From positions 1,612,001 to 1,676,000 of the forward strand of contig NW_027331831.1 of the NCBI RefSeq assembly GCF_033568475.1: 64,000 bases of DNA, read 5' to 3'. Below, piece after piece: positions 33,307-46,003 of this stretch (position 1 is the stretch's first letter; every line of letters starts with the position of its first letter). This DNA is from Henckelia pumila (Eukaryota; Streptophyta; Magnoliopsida; Lamiales; Gesneriaceae). The notes under the pieces are model-generated. The model had not been told where the DNA came from, ran no database searches, and saw only the letters and a list, made by a program, of their open reading frames with translations. The position numbers and the translations under genes are program-made.

Positions 33307-36300
33307 AATCTGAAATTCAGATCTTTATGCGTTAACTTTGAGAATTATCTTTATACCTTTCGGAGAGAATTATTTATTTCAAATGGTAGGTTGGATTTTA
33401 AGGACTCGGCATTTAAAAAAAAACTTCTTTAACGAGTTTTATTAAAATGTTACTGTCAAGGTGTAAAATTTAAAAAAAAGGTAAGGCTTTATATATATAT
33501 ATTTATATATATATATATATATACTAGGACTCAGTTGTAAGCTTTGCTTGTTTGTACAACACGTTTTTTTTATTGAAAAGCTAAAAAAAATGAAAAATAA
33601 ATTGTAAGAGCGAGAAAAAAAAATAAAAAAAAAACATGCAGAAGCTAGTCTTTTCGTTTGTTTGGACAAATACCCATAAAACATTTTTATAAAAAAAAAT
33701 TTACACAATTTTTATAAAATATTTTAAAAGTTGCTTTAAGATTAACAGATGTGTTTGAACAGATATTCCATTAAAAAAATTAAAATTGAAAAAGTGTTTG
33801 GACAGATATTTAAAAAGTAATTTTATAGTTAAAAATAATTAAGGAGTTTTTACAACTACTCTAATAAATATTTTAATTTTCGTCTAATTCGTATTTATAT
33901 ATTTTAAAAATATTTTAAAAAAAATTCAGTTATCTTTAAAAATAATATTTGAAGAACATTTTTTAAAAAATATTAATTTATCGGTGCACGCATTGCATAT
34001 TTGTATAATATTTTTAAATTAATTTGATTTATATTAAAATAAGAGTAATATCATATTTTTAAAAATTATCGAGGGACTAAACTGCAATTTGAAATTTTGA
34101 AATTAAAAAAATATAATATATATCATATAAGGACAATTTTGAAAAAAAAAATTATGTCTTCTTTTATTTAATACAGATTCTTTATATATAGTATAGATTT
34201 TGCCAATTTTTTAAAAAAAAAAATTATTCACACATAATTTAAACTAGCCACCCGAGCACATGCGTTGCATGTGTGTAAAATTTATATTTTTTAGTTAAAA
34301 ATATATACAATTTAAAATTTTTAACATGTTTAAAAATATGTGAGTTTGTGGATTCGTGGCATTGAACGTGTGTTTGGATAATAAAAAATAGTCATGTTGG
34401 TTTTTAAGAAGTGTAAAATAAAATATTAATATTTAAATTCAAATTTATTAATTAATATTAAGGATATTTATGTTCACACACATTTATGACCAAAAGTAGT
34501 TATTCTAAGGGGTAAAATCATTATATGATAGTAAGATTTTATTCAGTTATAAACTACTGAAAATATTTTTAAACTTCTCATTGAAACGGTAACCGAATCC
34601 GATACAAAATTATTGGATCGGGTTTTCGTTAGAAAAAATCCACTAGATCAATGCACTCGGTAAACCCACCAAGACTAGTAAAAACTAGTGTCTCGAATGC
34701 ATAGATATTAAAAAAAATTCGAGAGATGGTGTTAAAATTCAAAATTTAAAAAAAAAATAGTAACAAATTTTATATTACTAGTGATACGTTTATCTAATTC
34801 AAAATTAAAAAATATATACAAAGATAAATAAATATTTTTTAATTTTTATTTAATACATAGAAAATATATAGCTAAGATGCAAATGTAATGTAAGACTGTT
34901 TGCAATCACTAAAAAAATGATTGCTAGATTTTGGTTTAAAAAAATCACTCTTATGTTCTTTAAATTCAAATTATGTGTTGGCTTCTCCTTAAATTAATTA
35001 AAATCCAAAATATAGTCAAATGATAATTATGATTCTCCAAAGTAATTATAGTAAAAAGGTTATACTATAATTACTTATTTATCAAATACTTTCAATCTTT
35101 GATTTTTAATTTTTCACTTTTTTTTCTAAACATTATCAACTTCTAATTGTTCTCAATTTTTTTTATAATCTATAAATTTAATCACTTCTACAAAAATATA
35201 ATTTTTACAAACACTCGAGTTTAACGATATTTTTATTAAATAAAAATATAATATTTTATAATTCGAGAATGTTAACTATTCAACTTAAATACTATCATCT
35301 AAATCATTACAAAAATACAAAAAAATCACATTTTATTTTTCATCACTCTCAAATATATAATTCAATTGGTATAATTCTTTCTATTTTTTTTCCCTATCAA
35401 TCTAACTTATTTTAATAAATATATAATTTATTTTCTGCAAGTTTTTATATCATACTAGCATATCAGCTTTTGTTTTAAATACTTGTGTAAAAACTTTTTA
35501 GATTATATTAAAACTAAAAACTTTTACAATGTTTTTATGTTAATTTTTTATTTATGATGATATGATTACTTTAATTTAAAAATATAGATAAAAATAAAAA
35601 TATAAGTTATTAACATATTACATTTCTACTAAAATAAGTTTTTATACGATTTTTTATTACATAGAAATAAAATGTTTTTAAAATTTGAAAAGGAGATATT
35701 TTTTATTTATCAAAAAATACACCAAATTAACAAAGTTAATTACTCTCTTAGTCCATAACTTTAATAATATATAATATATAAGTATAGATTAAAGCACTCG
35801 TTAAATTAGAACACTGCAATTTACTACGTAAACCATTGTCAAATAAATTAGAATCCTCCACCCTCTCCTCACTTCAACGCATGGGTCATGCCCGTTAGAG
35901 GCTCGGAAGAAAAATGAAGAATTGTTATGATACTTCGAAAAAGATTACTCAGACTTCCAATGACGTATATAAATACATTAAAGTTGCCTTTAGATGGAAA
36001 TATCTTAATTTCAAATCTACATCAAATCCATTGTATTCATTTGATTCAAAATTTTAAACGAAGCCTCGAAAAATAAATCTCCTGTCACTCAAGTACATTT
36101 TCACGTTTCAATTTCAAATCCACTCCTCGACTTAATTTTTTTTCAAATTCATAGATTTCAAACCCTTTAATTTGAAATCCTCAAGAATCCAAATATAACC
36201 CAAGTACCATCACTGATCAGGCTTTTGCATTGAATGATACAGACTTCGAATGAATGAATTTCACATCAATAGCTTCTAGATTCCCACAAGATCAAGGTAA

Positions 36301-36550
36301 ACAAATACAAATACTTGGTATTTCTGTATGTCACAAATAATGAACAACGTCGCCATCTCCAGGGATCTACATACCAATCCAATGACACATAAAAAAAAAA
36401 AAAAAAATTGACCACCAAAAATCAAAGTAGGAAATACATTAAGTAAACCACACCACGTAAAATTTAAAACCTTCCTGTAAGACTACCAAAATTGCTCTAA
36501 AATGTACCACGCAAGAACATTAACGGAAACAGAATGTAGAGAATGTAACA
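33307..36550. other. AT-rich intergenic DNA
   Basis: Long A/T tracts, an AT microsatellite at about 33488-33523, and scattered MITE-like words such as GTTTGGACA/TGTTTGAACA around 33750-33810. No gene, LTR pair or RNA gene was recognised. Confidence 0.6.
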
Positions 36551-36622
36551 TAAATATCTTGTCATTAATACCTATGCCATAATCAATAAATTTGTTTACC
36601 GTCAAAACTTAATAGCTCAGTA

Positions 36623-38649
36623 TTACACTTGACCATCTCTCTCTTCAGCATCTTCGATATGCCCATTTGCAGTGTTCTCAGCACGGACATCAGCGCTATA
36701 AAAGAAAAGAAAACGATTTAAACTAAGTTCACAAACAGCTACAAATCTTGAAAGAACATCAGAACAATATAAATTATGTGGGAAGTTCCGAAAACGGGCT
36801 AGCTTAACCAACATAAGAGAAAATCATGGGTGCAGTGCATAAGACAAAACCCAAGACTCCTGACAACTAAGAAACACATTTAAAAAACTGTACGAAATGG
36901 ATGCACTGCTAGCATGGGCTAATAACCAATAATAGGATCAATGTAGTTTTACCCTTTAGGTAGATAAAAACAACTTCTTCCAGGTCTTTTTGTCCTTGAC
37001 CATAAAAAGTATGCATTATTTTGACCAATGCCAGAGCTATATGCTAAGGTAAACAGTAAGGTCTCCAAGTAAACCAGTGATCTATGAAACATACTAGTGA
37101 AAAATAGACAAAGTAATATCCTCTCGAGTATAGTTGGCACTTTTGTTTAGGAAGGGTAACCAGATTATTACCAGTTGCTTACGTCCTATTACCAGTTGCT
37201 TACGTCCTCGGAGAATACAAGAAAGCTAGGCACTACACTCTCAAAAGGACCATAAACAATCACCTAATAACGAGTTGACACGATAAAGTATCACGTCAAG
37301 ATGACACAAGCAGATCAACTCGCAGAAAGGCATGCATACATAAAACAAAGCAGAAGATACTTTTTCACCATAAACGCAAACAAAGAATAATCATCAATTC
37401 ATCGCCATTCACAAAACATCCCAAAAACATCCCAAAAACAAAAACAAAAAAAAAAGTAAGAAATAAAAATTTGTTATCGTTAAATGTCTTTCATCAAATT
37501 CACACACCTTGAGGGACGAGAATCAAGGGAGCCGTCGGGCTTTCTCCAAGCCCTCTCAATTTTGTCTTCCCGTTGCAACCTCTCCCTCCCATTCCCATTC
37601 CCACTCCAAAAGCTCTTCCTTTCGAGCAGAGGCCCATCATTAGACCCCATTGCAGTTATCTCCTTTGTCTTTGTAGAATCCAGCTTCTCTTCGATCTCCT
37701 TCCAATCTTGTCCCTTCTCCTTCAATACTTCCTCCCTTGGTCTAGCTTGTCCAAAGGGGTTACTCCCTTTAGGCTTCACCACGCTCCCGATATCACTCTT
37801 CTGCCCTTCTCCTAAAGGCAGAGTTCTCGGCTGCAAATTCAACCTCGGCCTACCACCACTGCCATTGGTCACCTCCTCTATTTTCCTTCCCCAACTCTCA
37901 GAATCCGCACCATTCGATTCAAAACCTCGTCTCTCCCTAAGGCTTTCAAAGGATCCTCCGGTCTTCCTTCCATCCTCTTCCTTCCTTTTCATCCAATTGT
38001 CTGAATCTGCACCGCCATTGATCGAATCCGTTCCAAAGTTCCCTCTTCTATCATATTTCCTCGGCTCCGATGGTACAAAATTCTTCTTCGAGGCCCAATT
38101 ATCAACCTCATCGGCTCGTGATTGTGAATCCTCGAAAAAACCCCCTCTCTCCCTCCGCTCAAACCCGTTATTCACCGAGAGTTTCTTCCCTGCCACCCAA
38201 TTATCGATCTCATCCGCCCTAGATGGTGTAAACTCACGATTCGAATCCCTACTAAAGTTTCCCTGACGGCGGGGCTGATCATCCCTGGCGCCCAAGCCGT
38301 AAGATCTAAATCCACCCCCGATCCTATTCCGATCAAGCTCCTCGGCCGAGCGCTCACGCGGGCCGGTTGGAAGAGCCAGAAGCTCGTCCGGAGTCAAGCC
38401 CTTGGACTGTGCCGCCAGAGGCTTTGGTCCGCCATATGTGGTGAATTCCTGAAGAGAAAGGGCCTGCGGCTTCTTCTTCTTCTTGGTCTTGGTAGAGGCA
38501 GCGGCGGCCAGGGAAGGATAATCGGCCAATTCAACGTCGTTGGAGTAAGAAGAGGCTTGTTTGTGTTGATTGAGGAGGTCGGGCTCGTTCTCCTCGGAAT
38601 CCAGAGCCCAAGCGCCTGGCTTCGCCCATGCGCTAACCGTCGCCGCCAT
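36623..38649 (-). CDS. EIF4B: Eukaryotic translation initiation factor 4B (plant eIF4B), two exons
   Basis: Exon 1 is 38649-37508 and exon 2 is 36695-36623, with a GT-AG intron of 812 bp; together they give 404 residues. The protein begins MAATVSAWAKPGAWALDSEE, the plant eIF4B start, followed by DYPSLAAAAS and a lysine run (residues 55-60). Four spaced repeats of the (R/G)AD..(D/S)(N/S)W type sit at about 144-151, 178-185, 213-219 and 247-253. Near the C-terminus are PRLNLQPRTLPLG and SNPFGQARPREEVLKEKG. The family assists eIF4A/eIF4F in unwinding mRNA 5' ends in the cytoplasm. The protein is low-complexity and polar throughout. Exon 2 adds only a short acidic tail (GHIEDAEERDGQV). No damage is seen. 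Confidence 0.92.
37167..37208. repeat. Exact 21-bp tandem duplication in the eIF4B intron
   Basis: ATTACCAGTTGCTTACGTCC plus one base is present twice without a mismatch, a recent slippage or duplication event. Confidence 0.95.
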
Positions 38650-38754
38650 GATCGATGGAATCTCCTCCGGTATGTGCGTGTGTTTGATGGTGTATTAGTG
38701 TGTGAGAAAGCGAATAGGTTTTTAGAACTTGCGTGCCTCTACGTCCAAGTCATC

Positions 38755-38768
38755 GCTTAATATATAAA
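38755..38768 (-). promoter_or_regulatory. TATA-like element of the eIF4B gene
   Basis: The minus strand reads TTTATATATTAAG about 110 bp upstream of the ATG, a plausible TATA box giving a short leader. Confidence 0.45.
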
Positions 38769-38779
38769 CACGGGGGGAG

Positions 38780-40200
38780 GGATTTCATCCAACGGTGGGA
38801 GATGAGTCTTATCTTTTGATCCAGCGGATGTGGTATTTTATGGATTTCACACACGCCACGTCTCCTGTTTTTCAAGCGAATTCGTGGTATTTATGTTAGA
38901 AAAGGATTCTAATAATATAAAATATTTTACCTTTCAAAAAATATATATATAATTTAGATGTGGTAGAGTCAGAGAAGGATGGATAGAGATCGTATCTTTT
39001 ATGTTTTTACAAAAATAAATATAAATAAATAAATAAAATTATGAATTTATATATTTCTTTTATGTTTCTACATTTAAATTTTTTTAAAAAAAACATTCCA
39101 TAATTTTTTCGAATTTTAATTTCAAACCCTCCAAACCAAATTTCTGACGTAATTACTGCTTGAAATAAAAACTTTTCCATAGGCTAGAATCTAGATATAG
39201 ATAATAAGATATAAATTTATTAAAACAAGTTTAATTACATTTTTCATTAAAAATAAATTTTTTTTAAAAAAAAAAAATAAAGAGATATTTTTGGTTTATG
39301 CCAAAGACAGCTCACGTCAAAATTAGTTTCTAGATAACTTATATATTACATATTTTACAAGTATATATTTATTATATCATTTCATTAGGCTTTTTTTTAT
39401 TTTTTCCTAAAATAACATTTATATCTTTAATTCTATTATTAAGGTGATTATTTTAAATAATTTATTATCCTTTAAATGCATTTAATTTTTTCTATATATA
39501 AAAATACATGTGTCAAATGCTAGTTTTATATCAGAGTAGGTCTTTTGTAAAACACTTTTAAAAATATAATTTTGCTACAAAAAGTTATCCATACATATAT
39601 GCAGTTGGAAATAATACTTGTCATGTCAAAAATTTATCTCACAAAAATGATTTATACATCGTTTACACTACACAACTATACAAGTATACAACTAATGCAG
39701 GTATGAATTGTTGGTATTATAATTTTTAACTCCACGACATTAATAAGAACTTGACAAAAAACCATATTATCTATTTCTATGAATCTTTTCAACAAATTTC
39801 ACACACACAAAATAATTACACTGATCTCAAGTTCCACAACACATGATACTATTTTTTTTATAAGAACAACACATGATACTATTGCCACTATTACAACCTC
39901 AAAACTAAAAACCTTAGTCCAAATCGAATTCAAATGCAACCAAAAGAACCCAGTCGATGAGACTTCATTGATCAAAACTCAAAAGTTCCTTCAAGCTTTC
40001 AGAAAGCCACACGCCACCGGCCACCATATGTAGAGTATTCAAACTTCCTTTGGCCCTTTACTTCCAATAAAAGGTGCATTGAGGTGGACACGAATTTTCA
40101 CAATGAAAAATGATCTTTAACTCTGCAGCAAACTCGTTAACCAGACACGAGGACATGGCGTATGAGGTGATTCCCAGACCGTAACGTTTTTAATTTCGTG
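38780..40200. other. Intergenic between eIF4B and NIPA genes
   Basis: AT-rich DNA with no credible gene. The part nearest 40200 is probably the 3' UTR and flank of the NIPA gene. Confidence 0.5.
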
Positions 40201-40227
40201 GTTGTCTCAAAAAACACTACAACTGCT

Positions 40228-42674
40228 TTAAGTAAAGTAATCAGGATTATGGAGTGTGATCAAATGAGCCTCTTCCAAACCTTTGGAGGAATCCCCATCA
40301 TACCATGTTATGGTTCCTGCACAGCATTCCACGATCAATGCCTTTATTTATCTAAAGATCAAATTCTTCCAAAAAATATCCACGGGAAAATAAAAGGAAC
40401 AAGAATCTGAAATCCCTTTTCCAAGTATCCTTATCCTGAAGTAGTTGTGGATACGGATTGGCTCAAGACAAGGATATATTACCAGTTGGAGGTGCAGGCT
40501 CCTCTCCTCTCGTCGTGTGAAGTATTACGGTTCCTGAGAGAACCGTGATAAATCCACATATCTCAGAGGCAATGCTGCTCAAGTCTTGACCGGACCAGTC
40601 CTGAAAACATAAGACAGCAATATTGTCAACGTATTATCATTCAACAGAGTTTGCAATATATGACTTCGAGACAATGTCACCTTAAACATTATTGCGCTTG
40701 CTATAATAGTCAGAGTTGTGAACATCACATAATATATTGGAGAAACGATTGCAGCATTGAAAGTGTCAAGCGCCTGAACATGCAAATTCGGAATGAGACA
40801 ACCAACAGCAATTTCTTTCTAACAAAATTACGAAGGAATGGAACATGGCCAGCTTAGGTATCAAAACATGATGTAATTACACAAAACTTGCATGTTTCTA
40901 AGATCAAGGTGCAACAATCAAAACATTCACAAAGTAACTATTTTCTGTCTACCTTATTCAGATAGTTCAACTGTGTGATGACACATATTACTGCTACTGA
41001 AAGGAAAAACCAAGTCTGAGCATATGTGAATTGATTTATTCCCTCCAAAGTGAGCTTTATTGCGATTCCCATCGCCTTTATGCTCACAACCTGATTGAAA
41101 TTATCACATACATGATAAGCTAGAAAACATAGGCTGCTTCATCAGGCAACACAAAATCCAGTCAACTCAAAATGATGTAGTGTGATGGAAAGTACCGTCA
41201 GAGCACCCATTAAGGAACAAATGCCCAAGTAAACCACTATATTGGTTTGCCCGTAAAGAGGCTCAAAATGAAGTGTCAGGGCAAGTACGATGGATACTGT
41301 AGCTGCTACGTATATCATAAACGCTTTGTGCAAGACAATGAGCAGAAATAAGCAATAAATAATACTGCAACAACACGTTAATGACAGTACAGGTGAAAAG
41401 AAGAAAAGAAAATTTATAAGCAAGGTTCAGGAACCTGGTTGGATGGCCAAAATCCAGACTTGTTGTACAGAAGTTGGAGTTTGCTCTTGAGGAGCATGAA
41501 TAACAATTATTACAGAACCAACGATGCAGGAGATACATCCCAGTATGCCCATCTTTTGCAGTCGTTCCCTCAACATAAAGTGCGCTAGAACAGCACTTTT
41601 GAAGGGAAAAAAAAAGGGCTGGTCAAGATATTAATCAAGATATCCTTGTAAGGTTCAATGTTTTCATAATTTAAAAAAAATTTACCTGATAATAATACTC
41701 AGTGCACCAAGAGGCGTAACGAGGACAGCTGGGGCGTAAATATAAGCAACAAAATTAGCCACCTCTCCGCCAATCACTGCACAGAAAGATGAAAGGCTCA
41801 TGGTTAGTGATGAGTGGTCAGAATAGAGCAGAAAGGAACAGTATAAAAATCCTACTAACTCGTTATCATGCCTGCCCACCAAAGAGGTTCTAGTAAGTAA
41901 GTGTAGCCTCCAACACCTTAAATACAAGAAACACAAATTATGATTATACCACATCGTGCACCATAAAAGGATTTGACAGTTAAGAGATGGAATTTGTGAA
42001 AAACGGTAAGCAAAATCTTATCTTGTTAAAACAAAGTAAATCGCAGCAGATTAGACTACGTTCATTAAAATTCTTTTTAATCCCAACTGTCTAGGTCCAT
42101 TTCATGACTCGCGGCTAATGCAAACTATTTGTTTCCAAACTTTTGATACAGCAGCCAATAAATATACCTCAAAAATAACTGAAAGCCAATGATTTTATTA
42201 ACTTACAACTCAGTAACTGATACTTGTTCATAGATCAGTAAAGAAAGCAATGGTAATCCACTACTTATTCCCCTAACATTAATAGAAATTACCTTCTTTT
42301 TTTCTTGAGAATTTATCCATTTACACATTATTAGATCACGCATCACTTTTATTTCTCGATAATTATCCAAGAGATGATCATATCTGGTTCCCAAAACTAG
42401 AAATTCCTTAACAGGTGACTCCAATGTTTGAAATATCGCAACTTGAGCGCAAATTAGACTCGAAAAAGCATGAAAATATTGCGAGATACTTCAAACATTT
42501 CGGATTTAAAATAAAAAACCAAAAGAGATTCGGTAACAAATGAAGCATACCTGCGCGTGTGCCAGCAGCTGCAGCTCTCTGTAGACCTTTCTTCTTCAAG
42601 ATAAAGCTGGTTCCAATAAACAAACTTGACAACATTGCCAAAATCAAACCCCTCGTATTATCCGAAGCCCCCAT
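40228..42674 (-). CDS. NIPA-family magnesium transporter, nine exons
   Basis: Exons (minus strand): 42674-42551, 41916-41860, 41776-41686, 41595-41435, 41323-41196, 41090-40953, 40773-40681, 40600-40483, 40316-40228. All introns are GT-AG. The coding length is 999 bp, giving 332 residues. Family markers are the start GASDNTRGLILAMLSSLFIG, GGYTYLLEPLWWAGM, IGGEVANFVAYIYAPAVLVT, PLGALSIII, QVWILAIQPAF, YGQTNIVVYLGICSLMG, QLNYLNKALDTFNAAIVSP, IYYVMFTTLTIIAS and DWSGQDLSSIASEICGF. The tail GTITWYDGDSSKGLEE is typical of plant members. About nine hydrophobic segments span the protein; there is no signal peptide. NIPA proteins are proposed Mg2+ transporters of plasma and endosomal membranes; substrate here is by family. 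Confidence 0.93.
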
Positions 42675-42841
42675 TTCTCTCTAAACACATAAGCAAACAC
42701 AGATGTTGATCTGAAGTGAAAAACAAACACCACGACACAACTTTAACCATCCCAAATCACTGTAAAACGCCCGCAAAATGTCAACCTAAGATGCCGACAA
42801 AATGGGTTTCCCGCCAATCAATTTAAGCTATTTGGGCAGCG

Positions 42842-42862
42842 ATAATAATAATAATAATAATT
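42842..42862. repeat. (AAT)n microsatellite upstream of the NIPA gene
   Basis: About six ATA/AAT units lie about 170 bp upstream of the start codon, in the promoter or leader. Confidence 0.8.
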
Positions 42863-43380
42863 GATCATCCAAGAATAAAACAAAGAATACGGTGAATACC
42901 GTTAGAACTAGGCCGGCTATTCGTCGGGAACTTCCGGGTACTCACAAAGGGAGAAATTTTCCATTCAGACACGAAATCACCGTGTCGGGAAATCAACGTC
43001 GGCAGAAATGAGGACATATGGAATCAGCTGTATTATCATTGGTCGTGGTTTGGGTTGGTTTGGCTTGGCTTGGCGGCTGAGCTGGAAAGACATTCGCCAT
43101 TCTTTCTGGCTAAATGCCACCAAACATGTAATTGTAAAAATAAAATAAAATAAAACTGTGAGCAAATTGTTGATAAATCCCCAAATCCAAATTTTATTTT
43201 GATCTAACTTTCTACCTATAAGATTTTTTGCAATAGCTCCCTAGGACCTCAAAACTTGAATATTTAATTGTTTAATTCTTGTACTGGATTTATGCTTTTT
43301 TATGCTAAAAATCCAAAGACTTTATGCTAAAATCTGAAGATTTTGGGCTTATTCATGGTACAAAGAATTATCCGTAAAAA

Positions 43381-43398
43381 TGGTATCAGAGTCTAAGG
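43381..43398 (+). other. Primer binding site of the pararetrovirus
   Basis: TGGTATCAGAG, then a diverged tail. The first eleven bases equal the initiator tRNA-Met complement used by caulimovirids, which defines position 1 of the viral genome. Confidence 0.85.
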
Positions 43399-43470
43399 TT
43401 AATTATTCATACATAATATTATTCATTAATTCATGCTTTTTTTTGTTGAAGAGAAGATTTTTTTTTTAAG

Positions 43471-43972
43471 ATGACTTCAAACGAATGTTTGAATCAAGAG
43501 GATTTTATTCATATGAAATCCTATAAACAAGTTAATCTATACAATAGATTACTTACAACAGGATGTGATTAATGCTCTTAATTTTGAAGAGATAAAAAAA
43601 AATGTTTTTAACTCTCAATTTTTAGAGATTACCCCAGATTCCTCTAAACTCTCCGGAGATCTTAGAGAAATTCAAAAGACGGTACAATATTACAGCAATC
43701 AGCTGTATGAAATACCTCGGAAAATTAAAAAAATCCTTAAGAAACAAGAAGAAATTCTTGGAAACCTAAAGGATCTTCAAAATAAAATCATAAATCTAGA
43801 ACACACTTCGGGTTCTAGAAAAGAAAATACAGGAGAAAGGTTACCACTCTCATTTGGTACCGAAATTTTGTTACATCAGAAAGGTAAAACCAAAATGGTC
43901 CAAAAACCTTTAACCAATGATGAAATGATGATTAATCTTATAAAAGCAGTATCAGAGAAAAACACTATCTGA
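43471..43972 (+). pseudogene. VAP-like small protein (virion-associated type), frameshifted
   Basis: An ATG at 43471 opens a frame that hits a stop at 43570-43572. The main body (43565-43972) is in another frame, so one shift lies near 43540. The body is rich in Lys/Glu with a coiled-coil pattern (IQKTVQYYSNQLYEIPRKIK, KKILKKQEEILGNLKDLQNK). Its stop overlaps the ATG of the next gene (TGATG at 43970-43974). The size (about 160 codons), coiled coil and place before the coat gene fit a virion-associated protein; this is by analogy. Confidence 0.55.
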
Positions 43973-45366
43973 TGACTACTTTAGAAAGATTAAATCCCGA
44001 AGATCTACAAGATCTTGCGGATTCTTTTGCGAATCTCAAAGTAGTAGATCTAAAAATGAATTCCCCTGAGGGTGAACAACCCATAGGGAATACCCCAAGA
44101 TATGTGGTTAAAATAGAAGAACCACATAGTGAGTTCCAAGTTGGAGAAAATTCACATCCAGCAGGAACCAGATCAAGAAGGAGTAAAATCTCTCTCCATC
44201 AAACTCCTTACGGAAAAACTGTTTTAGATCCAATACATCCTTACGGGGTTATGTTAAACCTTGATGTTTTGGACTTTAAAAATAGAGAAGATCTTATAGA
44301 TGATTGGACGTCGGCTATGAGAATAGCAGCAGGGACATTAGATCTCAATAAATAATGATTCATTAAACTTCTAGAAATGAGTTTAATGGGATCTGTTAAG
44401 ATCGCATGGGAGATGACTATGCCAGAAACTAAGGAATCAATCTTAGCAGGAGAATCCCTCAGCGAGATTGGAGAAAGAATGGTCACCCTATTTAAAGCAC
44501 AATTCATAGGGGTGGACTATTTCAATAATCAAGATACAGAGAAAAAGAGAAGATATACTCAAGCTCTTTATAGCCTCGAGTTACATGATATCTGCTTAGT
44601 TGATGAATACATTATGTTATTAACTAAATACAGATGGAATTCGGGAGTCGAGGAAAATATAGCTATTCATCAATATTTTGCAAAAATGTCAAGTCCCTAG
44701 AGAGAAATGCTGATTAAAGAATATGTTCCAGGCAATCTTGATACATTGGCAAGACGTGCCTCCTTTTTGAAAGAAAAATTAGCAGAATGGCATCATATGG
44801 CAGCATTACAGAAGAACTACAAGAAAATAATGGGTATAGATAAGCGTACACCTTTGTGCTGTAGAGAAAATGATCTTCCAACGATCATTGGAAACAGATC
44901 ACAGGGATTTAAAAGGAAGAAATTCAAAAATAATCCCTATAATAAAAGAATGAAAAGTTCTTGGAAACCAAGAACAATTTAGTCCAAACAAAAGGCCAGA
45001 TCCTATAGATCAGGTAGAAGAAGTGGACCTACAAGAACATCCCCAGCAATAGGCTCATCACAAAGCAGGGGAAGAACACCATCAAGAAGAACTTTCAGAA
45101 GAACTCATACAAGAGCAAGTGAAAGTTTCAAGGATTGCAACTGCTGGACATGTGGAGCAAGAGGACATATATCTACAAATTGTCCAGAAAACGAGAAAAA
45201 AGGAGTTAAACTCTTTGAAGCAACACCACATATGGATGATGTGGTCTTCTTTCAAGATCTAGTCCAAGTATATCAATTTGAGGATATCCCCTCAGATGAA
45301 AGCATATACGAAGAAGAGATATTGTTTAGTCGAGAAGTTTCTGAGAATGAATCAGAATCGGAGTAA
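43972..45366 (+). pseudogene. Coat protein with CCHC zinc knuckle, in-frame stops
   Basis: One reading frame runs from the ATG at 43972 to a stop near 45364, about 464 codons. It is broken by TAA-TGA near 44353, TAG near 44698 and TAG near 44980, all in frame. Features in order are an acidic N-terminus, the capsid core region (MSLMGSVKIAWEMTMPETKE; RYTQALYSLELHDI), a basic stretch (KRKKFKNNPYNKRMK), an Arg/Ser-rich linker, the knuckle CWTCGARGHISTNC (CX2CX4HX4C, about 45142-45183) and an acidic tail (SENESESE). This is the usual caulimovirid coat plan. Stops make it non-functional. Confidence 0.8.
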
Positions 45367-46003
45367 AGAGGAAGTGTTTCGCCATGAAACACATGAAAGT
45401 TTGGCTGGGTTCTTTAGCCAAACCACGATATCTCATAATATGGTCCAAAGGATTATGAGAGAAAATCCAACATTACAGAAGTACCAAGGATTTTCGGCAG
45501 GACAAATTGAAAGAGTCTTAGGAAACCTAGGGCTAAGAAAAAGAAGACATAATTTGATTTATAAGGTATCCAGAAGGGAAATGGCGATCCCTATGGAATT
45601 AACCAGTAATCAAATTGAAATGCAGTTAATTCCCTTTGAAGAAATTCGAGAAGAATTACAGAAATTAAAAGCAGAAGTAGCAAAGACAATGTCTTGGATT
45701 CATATTGGAGCAATCCAGATTATGATCAAGGCTACTTTTATAGAGGGAATAGATTCACCCATAGATATCGTAGTATGCGATAAAATAATGGGAAATATAC
45801 AAGATGCGGTTCTAGGAACTATCTCGGGAAATTTATGTGCAGGAAAAATTGTGGGAGTTATTTATCCAAGAATAGCCTACAATTTAGTTGATAGAGATTT
45901 TAGTTGAGCCTTGACTTTGCATCAAAACTTCAAGGAAAAAAGACTAATGAATGAAGGTAATAGACCATATTCTATTACGTATCAAATTTCTTATGCTCTT
46001 TCT

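Noticed and set aside
37484-38266. 260-codon plus-strand frame opposite the eIF4B gene
   Set aside because: It is the antisense shadow of a well-supported low-complexity exon; Ser/Pro/Leu-rich translation is explained by the gene on the other strand.
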